A DNA stretch of 64,000 nt from DASQFI01 sp035633215 (GTDB lineage: Bacteria > Acidobacteriota > Vicinamibacteria > Vicinamibacterales > SCN-69-37). The notes beneath the pieces are model-generated. The model worked only from the letters and a program-made list of their open reading frames with translations. It had not been told where the DNA came from and ran no database searches. This document shows positions 9,772 to 18,172 of this stretch, one piece after another. Position 1 is the stretch's first letter. Every line of letters begins with the position of its first letter. The stretch covers positions 1 through 64,000 of the forward strand of contig DASQFI010000074.1 in assembly GCA_035633215.1 (NCBI GenBank), in the 5' to 3' direction. Position numbers and translations under genes: made by a program.

Positions 9772-11072
9772 GTCCGCGACTCCACCGGCACGTACGCGCG
9801 CCGGGTCGGCCCCGTGTAGATCTGCCGCGGCCGGACGATGCGTGTCTCGGGGTCGCTGCGCATCTCGAGCCAGTGAGCGATCCATCCAGGCAGGCGGCCG
9901 AGCGTGAACATCACGGTGAACATGTTCACGGGAATGCCGAGCGCGCGGTAGATGATGCCCGAGTAGAAATCCACGTTCGGATAAAGCTTGTGGCTGATGA
10001 AGTACTCGTCCTTGAGCGCCAGCTCCTCGAGCGTCATGGCGATCTCGAGCTGGCGGCTCCTCACGCCCAGCTTCTCGAGCACGTCGCGGCACGCGCCTTT
10101 CAGAATGGCCGCACGCGGGTCATAGTTCTTGTAGACCCGGTGGCCGAAGCCCATCAGCCGGCTGTTGTCCTTCTTGTCCTTCGCGCGATCGACGAACTTC
10201 TGGACGTCGCCGCCCTCCCTCTCGATGCGATCGAGCATCTCGATCACTTCCTGGTTCGCGCCGCCGTGCAGCGGGCCCCAGAGCGCGCTGATGCCGGCCG
10301 CGATGCTGGCAAACAGGTTCGCGCGCGAGCTGCCCACGACCCGGACGGTGCTCGTCGAGCAGTTCTGTTCGTGGTCGGCGTGCAGGATCAGCAGGAGATC
10401 GACGGCCCGGGCGAGCACGGGATCCACGTCGAACGTCTCGCAGGGCGTCGCGAACATCATGTGCAGGAAGTTCGAGCAGTAGTCGAGCCGGTTCTGCGGG
10501 TAGATGAAAGGCTGGCCGAGCGAGTGCTTGTACGAATAGGCGGCGATCGTCGGCATCTTGGCGATGAGCCGCGTCACCGTGTCGCGCACGCTCTGCCCGG
10601 TTTCGGGTTGCTGGTAGAAGGTCGCAAGCGCACCGACGGCGGCCGAGCACACCGGCATCGGATGCGCGTCCTTCGGAAATCCCTCGAAGAACCGGCCGAA
10701 ATCCTCGTGGAGCATCGTGTGGTACGTGACGTCCCGCCGGAACCCGTCGAGCTCGGCGCGGGTCGGCAGTTCACCCTTGACCAGCAGCCACGCCACTTCG
10801 AGGAAAGTGCTCTTCGCGGCCAGCTCCGTGATGTCGTACCCGCGATAGCGAAGGATGCCCTTCTCGCCGTCGATAAACGTGATGGCGCTCTTGCAGGCAC
10901 CGCTGTTGCCGAAGCCGGGATCGAGTGTGATCATCCCAGTCCTGGCGCGCAGCTGCATGACGTCGATGCCGATTTCCCCTTCCGAGCCTTCTACCAGGGG
11001 CAGAGGTAGGGACATTCCATTGAACTCGAGCGTGACAGTGCCGGCCGGTGCGGCAGTCGTCGTAGTCGCCAT
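9768..11072 (-). CDS. gltA: citrate synthase
   Basis: Condenses acetyl-CoA and oxaloacetate to citrate. The 434-residue product starts at the ATG at 11072, preceded by GAGGAGAG; an upstream in-frame ATG would add 24 unrelated residues. It has the N-terminal beta domain of type II hexameric enzymes (LEFNGMSLPLPLVEGSEGE), the catalytic-region motifs SKSTFLE-like, YKHSLGQPF, LHADHEQNCSTSTVR and GPLHGGANQEV, and the late GFGHRVYKNYDPRA. It is the first gene of an operon with malic enzyme, the PyrD-like flavoprotein and small membrane proteins. Acetyl-CoA from the benzoyl-CoA pathway encoded nearby could feed it. Confidence 0.96.
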   Translation of the reverse strand: MATTTTAAPAGTVTLEFNGMSLPLPLVEGSEGEIGIDVMQLRARTGMITLDPGFGNSGACKSAITFIDGEKGILRYRGYDITELAAKSTFLEVAWLLVKGELPTRAELDGFRRDVTYHTMLHEDFGRFFEGFPKDAHPMPVCSAAVGALATFYQQPETGQSVRDTVTRLIAKMPTIAAYSYKHSLGQPFIYPQNRLDYCSNFLHMMFATPCETFDVDPVLARAVDLLLILHADHEQNCSTSTVRVVGSSRANLFASIAAGISALWGPLHGGANQEVIEMLDRIEREGGDVQKFVDRAKDKKDNSRLMGFGHRVYKNYDPRAAILKGACRDVLEKLGVRSRQLEIAMTLEELALKDEYFISHKLYPNVDFYSGIIYRALGIPVNMFTVMFTLGRLPGWIAHWLEMRSDPETRIVRPRQIYTGPTRRAYVPVESRT

Positions 11073-11423
11073 GTTTTTCTCTCCTCGGAACGACGGCGGA
11101 CCCGTGCGTCTGCCGTGCGCACTCACGACAGTCCGCAATAGCACGGTGCATACCAGCCCGCAGGCGTAGAACCCGTCGGAAAAACCGGGCGATTCGCCCG
11201 TGGCGGGTGCTGAATAGCCCTCAAGGACTGCGGGATTCTCATCAGTGCGTCGTCAGTCGAGCCTGCGACGCCAGCGGGACGGGGGGAACCGGGCGGAAGG
11301 CTGGCGGGGCGGTTGGACGGCCAGGAGGGACGTATCCCACACTCCTGCGTGCGCACGCGGTAGGATCGGCTCGTCTCGGGGCGCGGCACGCGCCGCGACC
11401 GACTCGGGTCTCGAGAGGACCGG
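11073..11423. other. divergent intergenic region between gltA and the kinase gene
   Basis: About 350 bases without a convincing gene, holding promoters for both directions. A perfect 6-bp stem (11186-11191 with 11195-11200) may be a regulatory hairpin or an operator. I found no sigma-54 match and no confident sigma-70 boxes. The small frames on both strands here look like noise. Confidence 0.5.
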
Positions 11424-14042
11424 ATGTCACTCGCGACGGGCACACGGCTCGGGCCATACGAACTGCAGGCGCTCGTCGGTTCGGGCGGTATGGGCCAGGT
11501 CTACCGGGCCCGTGACACGCGCCTCGACCGCACGGTCGCCATCAAAGTCCTCGCCGGTCTCCCGGGGAATCGCGACCCGTCGCCCGGCGCCTCGTCCCGG
11601 AGCGCGCGACTGCGCGAGCGCTTCGATCGTGAGGCGCGCGCGGTGTCCCGCCTCAACCATCCGCACATCTGCACGCTGCACGACATCGGGCGCGAGGGCG
11701 ACATCGACTTCCTCGTCATGGAATACGTGGACGGGGAGACGCTCGCCGCACAGCTGACGCGCGGTCCGCTGCCGCTCGCCCAGGCCATCCGCGCGGCCGT
11801 CGAGACCGCCGACGCCCTCGCGCGCGCCCATGCCGCCGGCGTCGTCCATCGCGATCTGAAGCCCGCCAACATCATGCTGACGAAGGCGGGCGTGAAACTG
11901 CTCGACTTCGGCATCGCGAAAGTACTCGCCGCCGACGACGTCCCGCAGAGCGACGCGAGCACCTCGGTCGCCCTGACGACGGAGGGCACGATCCTCGGCA
12001 CGATCCAGTACATGGCGCCGGAGCAACTGGAGGGAAGAACACTGGACGCGCGCACCGACATCTTCGCGTTCGGCGCCGTGGCGTACGAGATGATCGCGGG
12101 CCGGCCGGCCTTTGACGCGGACACCTCTGCCGGCCTGATCGCGGCAATTCTCCACTCCACGCCGCCCTCGCCCGCGTCGGTGCAGCCGCTCACCCCGCAG
12201 GCGCTCGACCGGCTGATCATGACCTGCCTCGCGAAGGCGCCCGAAGACCGATGGCAGTCGACCCTGGATCTACTCCGCGAGCTGCGGTGGATTGCGGATC
12301 GCGGGGCCGATGCGTCATCACCCGCTCCGGCCGCCGGCTCCGCGCCGCGCGCGCGGCGGGTGACGCTTTTCACCGCGTTCCTCGTCGCCGGCGCGCTTCT
12401 GGGCGGGGGCCTGATGCGCTGGTTTGACTCGCCGGGCGGCGCGCCGCCCCTCCCGATCGTGCGCTTCCCCATTACGCTGGGCTCGGGCGAGGCGTTGGAG
12501 ACCGTCGACGGCCATAGTGCCGGACCATCGCTCGACCTGTCGCCGGACGGCTCGAAGCTCGTTTACGTCGTCGAGCGTAACGAGCGGACGCAGCTCATGC
12601 TGCGGTCGTTCGATCGGCTCGAGCCGGTTGCCCTGCCGGGGACCGAGAGCGCGAGCGCACCGTTCTTTTCACCCGACGGTGAGTGGGTCGGTTTCATTGC
12701 CGGGGAAAGGCTGAAGAAGATTTCCACGGCCGGCGGCGCGCCGTTGGTCCTGAGCCCCGTACCGCCTGTGACCCGTGGAGCGAGCTGGGCGGCGGATGGC
12801 ACGATCTACCTGTCCCCCTCGTTTGCCGAATCAATTTTCAGAATCCCTGATTCGGGCGGATCGCTCACACCCGTGACCAGCCTCGACCCGGGCGACGCGA
12901 ACCACTTGTTGCCGCATGTGCTGCCCGGCGGCCGAGGCATCATCTTCACGGTGTGGAACGGTGGCAGCTTCGCGGATGCCTCGCTCTGGGTCTGGTCCGC
13001 GGCGACGGGCACGCGGCACAAGTTGCTCGAGGCGGCAACCTGCGGGCGGTACGCCTCGACCGGTCACCTGGTCTTCGCACGGGACGCCGCCCTGCTGGCA
13101 GTGCCGTTCGATCTGACCACGCTCACGATCAGGGGATCGCCGGTGCCGGTGGCTGACGGCGTCGAAGTCAGCGCGACCAATGGCACCGCGCAATTTGCAC
13201 TGTCGGCCGGCGGAGCGCTGGTGTATGCCGCCCAGGCGGCCGCCACGGACGGTGCGGACCGCCTCGTTTGGGTGGATCGCAATGGCGGTGAACAGCCCAT
13301 CCCGGATATCCACGGCGACTTCGAAGCCGCGCGACTGTCGCCCGATGGACGCCGCGTCGCGTTTCAAAGCCTCAACGACCTCTGGATCAACGAGCTGGGC
13401 ACGAGCGCACGGCGGCGGCTGACGTTCGCGGGCGTCAATCAGTTTCCGGTCTGGACGCCGGACGGGACGCGTATCGCGTTCAGCCATCCGGCCGCGGGCA
13501 TGCCGACACCCTCGTTGTTCTGGACGGCCGCCGATGGCAGTGGTCAACCGGAATCGATCGTCACCGGCGGCACCGTCAATTTCCCGAGTGACTGGTCACC
13601 GGACGGGAGTGTGCTGGCCTTCTCCCGCACATCCGGCGTGGTCGGCAATTGGGACATCCTGACGTGGGCGCGCCAGGACGGTCAGACGTCCATCGTCGAG
13701 AACTCCGCGTTCAACGAGTTGCAGCCGGCATTCTCGCCTGACGGCAAGTGGCTCGCGTATGTATCTGATTCTTCGGGGCGCCGCGAGGTCTACGTGCGGC
13801 CGTACCCGAGTCCCGGCGCTCGAATACCCGTGTCCTCGGACGGGGGCGAGGAGCCGCGCTGGGGGCCCGACAGCAAGGAGCTGTTCTACGTCCAGGGCCG
13901 CAGCCTCATGCGCGTGACGATCAAAACTACGCCGGCGCTGGGCGCGTCGAAGGCGGAGACGCTCTTCGAACGCCGGTATCGCCGACTTACGGGCAGTCCC
14001 GGATTCACGAGCTACAGTGTCGCCGCGGCCAGCGGTTCCTGA
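11424..14042 (+). CDS. membrane-anchored Ser/Thr protein kinase with C-terminal PD40 beta-propeller; C-terminus frameshifted
   Basis: An 872-residue Hanks-type kinase. The N-terminal domain has the glycine loop GSGGMG (19-24), catalytic lysine K41, HRDLKPANIM, DFG, APEQ and the DARTDIFAFG segment, so it should be active. One transmembrane helix follows (about residue 313, VTLFTAFLVAGALLGGGL), then exported PD40/TolB-like repeats (LSPDGSKLVYV, FSPDGEWVGF, FSPDGKWLAYVSD). This architecture is abundant in Acidobacteria. The frame stops at 14042 after YSVAAASGS, where relatives continue with a DGQRFLMIKP-like strand; that strand is encoded at once in the next frame (14033-14140), so a small indel has clipped the protein. 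Confidence 0.9.
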   Translation: MSLATGTRLGPYELQALVGSGGMGQVYRARDTRLDRTVAIKVLAGLPGNRDPSPGASSRSARLRERFDREARAVSRLNHPHICTLHDIGREGDIDFLVMEYVDGETLAAQLTRGPLPLAQAIRAAVETADALARAHAAGVVHRDLKPANIMLTKAGVKLLDFGIAKVLAADDVPQSDASTSVALTTEGTILGTIQYMAPEQLEGRTLDARTDIFAFGAVAYEMIAGRPAFDADTSAGLIAAILHSTPPSPASVQPLTPQALDRLIMTCLAKAPEDRWQSTLDLLRELRWIADRGADASSPAPAAGSAPRARRVTLFTAFLVAGALLGGGLMRWFDSPGGAPPLPIVRFPITLGSGEALETVDGHSAGPSLDLSPDGSKLVYVVERNERTQLMLRSFDRLEPVALPGTESASAPFFSPDGEWVGFIAGERLKKISTAGGAPLVLSPVPPVTRGASWAADGTIYLSPSFAESIFRIPDSGGSLTPVTSLDPGDANHLLPHVLPGGRGIIFTVWNGGSFADASLWVWSAATGTRHKLLEAATCGRYASTGHLVFARDAALLAVPFDLTTLTIRGSPVPVADGVEVSATNGTAQFALSAGGALVYAAQAAATDGADRLVWVDRNGGEQPIPDIHGDFEAARLSPDGRRVAFQSLNDLWINELGTSARRRLTFAGVNQFPVWTPDGTRIAFSHPAAGMPTPSLFWTAADGSGQPESIVTGGTVNFPSDWSPDGSVLAFSRTSGVVGNWDILTWARQDGQTSIVENSAFNELQPAFSPDGKWLAYVSDSSGRREVYVRPYPSPGARIPVSSDGGEEPRWGPDSKELFYVQGRSLMRVTIKTTPALGASKAETLFERRYRRLTGSPGFTSYSVAAASGS

Positions 14043-14140
14043 TGATCAAGCCGGCCGATTCTGGCCCGGGCTTGACCCGACTGACGGTGGTGCTGGGCGG
14101 CCCCGAAGCCTGGCAGCGGGCGCGCACGATCGCGCGGTGA
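14033..14140 (+). pseudogene. out-of-frame C-terminal tail of the PD40 kinase
   Basis: In the frame shifted relative to the kinase, codons from 14033 read RFLMIKPADSGPGLTRLTVV and end at a TGA at 14138-14140. RFLMIKP...LTVVL is the usual closing strand of acidobacterial PD40 kinases. It therefore belongs to the upstream gene and is separated by an indel around 14020-14035, either a real frameshift or a sequencing error. The last residues (LGGPEAWQRARTIAR) differ from the usual NWxEEL ending, so further damage is possible. Confidence 0.65.
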
Positions 14141-14199
14141 GAGCCTTCCGGGCGAGTGGGCCCGAACGAAAACCGGCAAACCTGGCCACCCGGCGGCCA

Positions 14200-14265
14200 T
14201 CCCCACGCTTCGTCGTGGTAGCGGACGTAGAGCGGGTCGGTGCCGCACCACCAGCCCCGCGTCAT
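14200..14265 (-). pseudogene. tag: 5' fragment of a DNA-3-methyladenine glycosylase I gene (tag-like)
   Basis: The ATG at 14265 overlaps the stop of the M20 peptidase gene as ATGA. The first 22 codons read MTRGWWCGTDPLYVRYHDEA plus WG, very close to the start of Tag (Cys and His zinc ligands, DPLYxxYHDxEWG). Immediately afterwards the homology ends, and the frame runs on in unrelated sequence to 14005, antisense to the kinase 3' end. Tag is normally about 190 residues, so at least 85 percent is missing. A deletion between tag and the convergent kinase gene, or a local misassembly, would explain both damaged ends. Confidence 0.65.
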
Positions 14266-15680
14266 CGCGTCAGCGCCCCGACCAGCCACCACAGGAACTC
14301 CTGCCCGTCGAAGAACTCCTTCACGCCCATCCGCTCGTCCCGGCCATGAGCGCGCACGTCGTCCATATCGCCGAACAGGCCCGAGACGCCGTAAATCGGA
14401 ATGCCCGCCTGCCGGAAGTACAAACCGTCGGTCGCGCCCGTGCTCATGAACGGGATCACAGGCACGCCGGGCCACATCTCCTCGGTGACCCGCGTGATCG
14501 CCTGCATGATCTCCGCGGTGAGCGGCGACGGTGGACTCGGCCTGGCGTCACCGACGGGCGTGATGGTGATCTTCGGATTCTCGATGACGCGCCCGAGCGT
14601 CTGCTGGACGGCCTGCGGATCTTCGCCCGGCAGAATCCGGCAGTTGACGTTCGCGACGGCGCGCTGCGGGAGCGCGTTCACCGCGTGCCCCGCATCGACC
14701 ATCGTCGCCACGCACGTCGTGCGCAGCATCGCGTTGTAGAGCGGCACCGCCGAGACGCGCGCCACTATCGAGGCATCCGGTGCCGGCCGCGCGACCGCCC
14801 TGAAGTCCGCCGCGGCCTGACCCTGCTCGATGCCGGCCATCTTGTCGAAATAGGCGCGCGTGACCTCATTGAGGTTCACCGGAAACGCGAACTTGCCAAT
14901 ACGCGCGAGCGCGTCAGCCAGCTCGTAGATCGCGTTCTCCGGCTGCGGCTGCGAGCTGTGGCCCCCCTTGTTGGTGGCCTCGAGCGTGTAGTCCACGTAG
15001 ACCTTCTCGCTCGCCTGCACGCGATTGGCGATCCGGCGTCCGGCCCTCGATTGCCCGCCGCCGCCCTCGTTCAACCCGAACTCGGCGTCGACGAGCGCGC
15101 GATGATTCGCGAGCAGCCACTGCACGCCGTTGTGGTCGCCCCCTTCCTCGTCGGCCGTGAGCGCGAGCACGATGTCGCGCGCGGGCACCAGACCCTGCTG
15201 CTTCATGCGAACGAGATTCGCGACGAAGATCGCGGCCATCGCCTTGTCATCTGTCGTGCCCCGGCCGTAGAAGTAGCCGTCCTTCTCGATGAACCGAAAC
15301 GGATCCAGATCGGGCGACCAATCCTCCTTCCTGGCTTCGACGACGTCGAGGTGGGCGAGAAGCAGGATCGGCGTGCGGCTCGTCGCGCCGCGCCCGCGAT
15401 AGCGGACGACGAGGTTGCCTTTGCGCGGCGGGCCGCCGACGAAGATGTCGCTGGCCGGAAACCCCGCTGATCGAAACCGCGCGGCCATCGTCTCGGCCGC
15501 CGCTGTCGTGTCGCCTGCGCTTTGGGTTGTGTTGATCTCGATGAGCTCTTTGTAGACGTCGCGCGCGAGCTGCTGGTGCGGCGCGAGCGACTGAGCGACG
15601 GCACCGTTGAGGCACGGCGCGAGGATCGGGACGAGGACGGCGGCGATCGCCAGCCGGCCGCAACGCAGACGGTTCGACAT
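14262..15680 (-). CDS. secreted M20-family metallopeptidase
   Basis: A 472-residue zinc peptidase with a signal peptide (LAIAAVLVPILAPCLNGAVAQS). The ATG at 15680 was chosen because it directly precedes the signal; an upstream ATG adds nine residues. Metal and catalytic motifs are in order: LLLAHLDVV, YGRGTTDDKAMAA, LTADEEGGDHNG, GLNEGGGG and, near the C-terminus, VIPFMSTGATDGLYFR. A dimerisation lid lies between about residues 220 and 340 (KGGHSSQPQPENAIYELA). Probably a periplasmic di- or carboxypeptidase releasing amino acids. Its stop overlaps the start of the truncated tag gene. Confidence 0.92.
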   Translation of the reverse strand: MSNRLRCGRLAIAAVLVPILAPCLNGAVAQSLAPHQQLARDVYKELIEINTTQSAGDTTAAAETMAARFRSAGFPASDIFVGGPPRKGNLVVRYRGRGATSRTPILLLAHLDVVEARKEDWSPDLDPFRFIEKDGYFYGRGTTDDKAMAAIFVANLVRMKQQGLVPARDIVLALTADEEGGDHNGVQWLLANHRALVDAEFGLNEGGGGQSRAGRRIANRVQASEKVYVDYTLEATNKGGHSSQPQPENAIYELADALARIGKFAFPVNLNEVTRAYFDKMAGIEQGQAAADFRAVARPAPDASIVARVSAVPLYNAMLRTTCVATMVDAGHAVNALPQRAVANVNCRILPGEDPQAVQQTLGRVIENPKITITPVGDARPSPPSPLTAEIMQAITRVTEEMWPGVPVIPFMSTGATDGLYFRQAGIPIYGVSGLFGDMDDVRAHGRDERMGVKEFFDGQEFLWWLVGALTR

Positions 15681-15785
15681 GGTGCTAAGCATAGCCGCGC
15701 AGCCCACGGCTCACACCTGCACGGCAGGTGCGAGCCGGCGCCATTAGAAATCAACAGGAGGTCTTTTGAGCGGCGGTTTAGCCGT

Positions 15786-16205
15786 TTACCTGAAGACGTG
15801 CTCGACCGTGCTTCCTCGCAGATACAGCTTGTCGAGGTAGCGGACTCCGTCCGCGCCGACCACGGTTTCGACCTGCGTGTCCTTCCGCGCCTCGCCGAGT
15901 TCCCGGCCCTTGCACTCGACTTCGAGCGCCTTGTTCGCGCCGATCAGCTGCAGCCGGGTGATGGGGTCAACCCCGTTTATCCGCTCTTGATCCTTGGCCG
16001 CGACGAGTCGGGTGAAGGTCACCTTCCGCGTGTCGCAAACGACTCGATACTCGCCAGCCGTCAGCATGTGCGTTCCGACCTTGACGTCCGATGAAAGGAC
16101 GATGACGTCCTTAGCCTTCTTCTCCGTCATGTTGTTGTGGTCCTGAGCCGCCAGGACGCCCACGACCGATACGAAGCCTGCAGCCAGCAAAAAGACCTTC
16201 TTCAT
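15786..16205 (-). CDS. small exported protein of unknown function
   Basis: A 139-residue protein with a typical signal peptide (MKKVFLLAAGFVSVVGVLAAQ) and a compact, charged mature domain (DVKVGTHMLTAGEYRVVCDT). The ATG at 16205 has GAGGAGG a few bases upstream; 67 further codons upstream are spurious. A near-consensus sigma-54 promoter lies at 16236-16252 and would start transcription about 20 bases before the ATG. Proteins of this size and pattern occur in Acidobacteria as uncharacterised periplasmic beta-rich proteins. No function is proposed. Confidence 0.8.
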   Translation of the reverse strand: MKKVFLLAAGFVSVVGVLAAQDHNNMTEKKAKDVIVLSSDVKVGTHMLTAGEYRVVCDTRKVTFTRLVAAKDQERINGVDPITRLQLIGANKALEVECKGRELGEARKDTQVETVVGADGVRYLDKLYLRGSTVEHVFR

Positions 16206-16235
16206 GAGAGGTCCCTCCTCGTGGAGCGAGGACTG

Positions 16236-16252
16236 TGCAACTCCGGTGCCAC
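16236..16252 (-). promoter_or_regulatory. sigma-54 (-24/-12) promoter of the 139-aa exported-protein gene
   Basis: Read on the minus strand the site is GTGGCACCGGAGTTGCA, against the RpoN consensus YTGGCACG-N4-TTGCW. The invariant GG and GC are correctly spaced, and the TGGCAC and TTGC blocks are intact. The predicted start near 16225 leaves a leader of about 20 bases containing the GAGGAGG ribosome binding site. Confidence 0.72.
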
Positions 16253-16588
16253 GGCCGACGACTCCCAAGACCCCGCGACCGACAGCGCCGGCGTGGAAGA
16301 ACACGCAGCAGTGTGGGAAAACTCCCCAGCGCGCACCACCGCGACGCCGCCAGGAGCGTTCGGCCCTGACGGCCCCAGCCATCTTTCCGACAGCGGTCAC
16401 TCGCATCTATCCCAGGCCCAGCCAAGGAAGAGGGAGGCAGTGCGAAAAGCATTCCGTCGTTGACGGTTGACCGTCCGTTGCAGCCTCAGCTTGTGCGGAA
16501 AACTCCTAAGCCGTTCCGTGCTTTTCCCAGTCACACGTCGGATCTTCGACGATCCGTCCCCAACGCCTCGTGCCGCGTCACCCAAAGT

Positions 16589-16605
16589 CCGGCAAGGTTC
16601 CTGCG
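16589..16605 (+). promoter_or_regulatory. possible sigma-54 promoter of the SRPBCC gene
   Basis: CCGGCAAGGTTCCTGCG keeps the GG and GC dinucleotides at RpoN spacing but departs from the consensus at four positions. A start near 16616 would give a 62-base leader to the gene at 16678. This is weaker than the other sites and could be chance. Confidence 0.35.
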
Positions 16606-16677
16606 TCCATTCGGACGTTGAGCCAACAGGCCATCGTCTGGGCCGATCGCGCGTCGCAAAAGGAGCAGGAGCACCTC

Positions 16678-17415
16678 ATGAGTACAGAGCTACGCATTCG
16701 ATCGGCGGCGCGATGGGTGGCGGCCGGTGCCGGACTCGCCGCCGGCGCGTACGCGACGTATGTCGGCGTCGCATGGATTCGCTACGGGCACCCGCGACCC
16801 GCGCGGCGCCCTGACGAACGGGATGACCTGCTCGGGCGGTTCATGCCGGCGTACGAAGTGGTTGAACGTCACCACATCCGCGTCGCCGCGCCGGCCGCCA
16901 TCACGTTCGCCGCCGCGCGCGAGATGAACCTGCTGCAGTCGCCGCTCGTGCGCGCGATTGTGAAAGGACGCGAGCTCATCCTCGGCGCCACGCCCGATGA
17001 CCGCCCGCGGCCGCGCGGACTCCTGGCGCAGATGGAGTCCCTGGGATGGCGCGTCCTTCCAGAAGCACCGGGATGCGAGGTTGTCGTCGGCGCCGTCACG
17101 CAGCCATGGGAGCCGGACGTCACGTTCCGCAGTCTTCCACCGGACGGATTTGCGGCGTTCTCTGAACCCGGCTACGTGAAAATCGCCTGGACCCTCCGCG
17201 CCGACCCGATCAACGGGGTCGAGTCGATCTTCCGCACCGAGACCCGCGCAGTAGCGACCGATCCGGTCTCGCGCGCACGGTTCCGCCGGTACTGGTCGTT
17301 CTTTTCGCCCGGCATCATCGTGATTCGATGGGCCTTGCTTGGGCCGCTCAGGAGAGAAGCCGAACGTCGCTACGCAGAGCTGCAGCGCGACGTGGATGGC
17401 TACGCCCATACGTGA
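16678..17415 (+). CDS. membrane-anchored SRPBCC (START-like) protein
   Basis: A 245-residue protein with an N-terminal membrane anchor (about residues 9-33, AARWVAAGAGLAAGAYATYVGVAW). It is followed by a START/polyketide-cyclase-like fold (VERHHIRVAAPAAITFAAAREM to RFRRYWSFFSPGIIVIRWALL). The ATG at 16678 is chosen because AGGAG precedes it. The ligand is unknown; such proteins bind hydrophobic molecules. Its stop overlaps the GTG of a truncated membrane-protein gene. The gene at the far right edge has the same SRPBCC fold but a different layout. Confidence 0.75.
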   Translation: MSTELRIRSAARWVAAGAGLAAGAYATYVGVAWIRYGHPRPARRPDERDDLLGRFMPAYEVVERHHIRVAAPAAITFAAAREMNLLQSPLVRAIVKGRELILGATPDDRPRPRGLLAQMESLGWRVLPEAPGCEVVVGAVTQPWEPDVTFRSLPPDGFAAFSEPGYVKIAWTLRADPINGVESIFRTETRAVATDPVSRARFRRYWSFFSPGIIVIRWALLGPLRREAERRYAELQRDVDGYAHT

Positions 17416-17567
17416 CTGGTCTTACGACCCTTATCGGCTTGCGCTATCGGCTCCTCTGGGCCCATGCCCGGTCGGGCAGCGGACGCGTCGTGCTCCTGAT
17501 CGTCAGCTGCCTCATGGCGGCTTCCGCCGCTGTCGTATTTGCGGGATGGCCTGAGCCGAGTAATCTG
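17412..17567 (+). pseudogene. 5' fragment of a membrane (permease-like) gene
   Basis: A GTG at 17412 overlaps the preceding stop (GTGA). The frame reads LTTLIGLRYRLLWAHARSGS, then one hydrophobic helix (VVLLIVSCLMAASAAVVFAG). That start resembles ABC-2-type exporter permeases, which normally run several hundred residues. Similarity ends near 17567, and the next gene (17573) occupies a different frame. I interpret this as a truncated gene; a genuine 50-residue one-helix protein is the alternative. Confidence 0.4.
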
Positions 17568-17572
17568 AAGGC

Positions 17573-17914
17573 ATGGCACTGCCGTGGCGCCTGGCGCTCA
17601 AAGCCATCCCCTGGGCCGCCATTCTGGCCAATGCGCCCGCGCTCACCGAGTCGGCCCGCCAGTTGGTCTCCGACACACGCGCGCAGCGCGGCAGCCCGAC
17701 ATCAGCCGACGTGGCGACGCTTGCCGAGCGCATCGCGGCACTCGAAGAGCGCGACCGTGAAACGGCCGAGCTCATCGCGCAGCTCACCGCCCAGAACGCC
17801 GCGATGACCACCGTCACCGAGGTGCTCGAAGCGCGCGTGCGCGCGTTGATGGTGGTCGCCACGCTCGCCGCGTTCGTCGCCGTCGCGAGCGTCGTGGTCG
17901 TGCTCGTGTTCTGA
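17573..17914 (+). CDS. small coiled-coil protein with C-terminal membrane helix
   Basis: A 113-residue protein: an amphipathic N-terminus, a predicted coiled coil around residues 45-90 (ADVATLAERIAALEERDRET), and one C-terminal helix (VVATLAAFVAVASVVVVLVF). It seems intact. It lies between truncated genes on both sides, so it may mark the junction of a rearrangement. Family and function are not recognised. The opposite-strand frame over it is the tail of a decayed RES-domain gene, not a separate gene. Confidence 0.65.
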   Translation: MALPWRLALKAIPWAAILANAPALTESARQLVSDTRAQRGSPTSADVATLAERIAALEERDRETAELIAQLTAQNAAMTTVTEVLEARVRALMVVATLAAFVAVASVVVVLVF

Positions 17915-17930
17915 GGACTGTCCAGGTCGA

Positions 17931-18172
17931 TGGCGGCCAGCGCGAGCGGAAGGCCGCGGCGCCGCAGCATCGGCGCGCTGAGGCGCTGCCCGCGAAACGC
18001 GGCGAACTGCTCGACGAGGCACGAGACGGCGCGGTCGGCAAGGTAGAGACAGCCGTAGACGCCGGGATTGTCGTGCCGCCCTTCGCCCTGGAATTCCCGT
18101 GGGAACCAGAGCGGTCCATCGGGCTCCCGAGGGCTCGGCCCGGTTCCAGGCCGCACAGCGATACAGGATCAC
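17931..18172 (-). pseudogene. truncated and frameshifted RES-domain toxin gene
   Basis: Starting from a GTG at 18172, the translation opens MILYRCAAWNRAEPS. After a one-frame jump near 18130-18150 it continues PDGPLWFPREFQGEGRHDNP and GVYGCLYLADRAVSCLVEQF. This is the N-terminal half of a RES-family NAD+ phosphorylase or ADP-ribosyltransferase toxin of the PREFQGxGRHDNP subgroup. The domain ends near LALAAIDLD, where the antisense 113-residue gene begins, so catalytic residues further on are missing. A non-functional remnant is the simplest reading; the frameshift alone could be a sequencing error, the truncation could not. Confidence 0.7.

Larger units (their letters stand above)
16206..16677. 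other. divergent regulatory region with hairpins and sigma-54-like sites
   Basis: About 470 bases without a supported gene between the exported-protein gene (minus) and the SRPBCC gene (plus). It contains two sigma-54-like sites, listed separately. It also contains a GACGG-TTGA-CCGTC hairpin (16462-16475) enclosed by AAAAGCA/TGCTTTT (16445-16451 with 16519-16525). The motif GGAAAACTCC occurs at 16494-16506, and a similar GGGAAAACTCCCC lies near 16311-16325. This could be a structured leader, but no known RNA family was recognised. Confidence 0.4.

Noticed and set aside
15720..15750. Sigma-54-like site upstream of the M20 peptidase
   Set aside because: The element has CG instead of the essential GG at -24.
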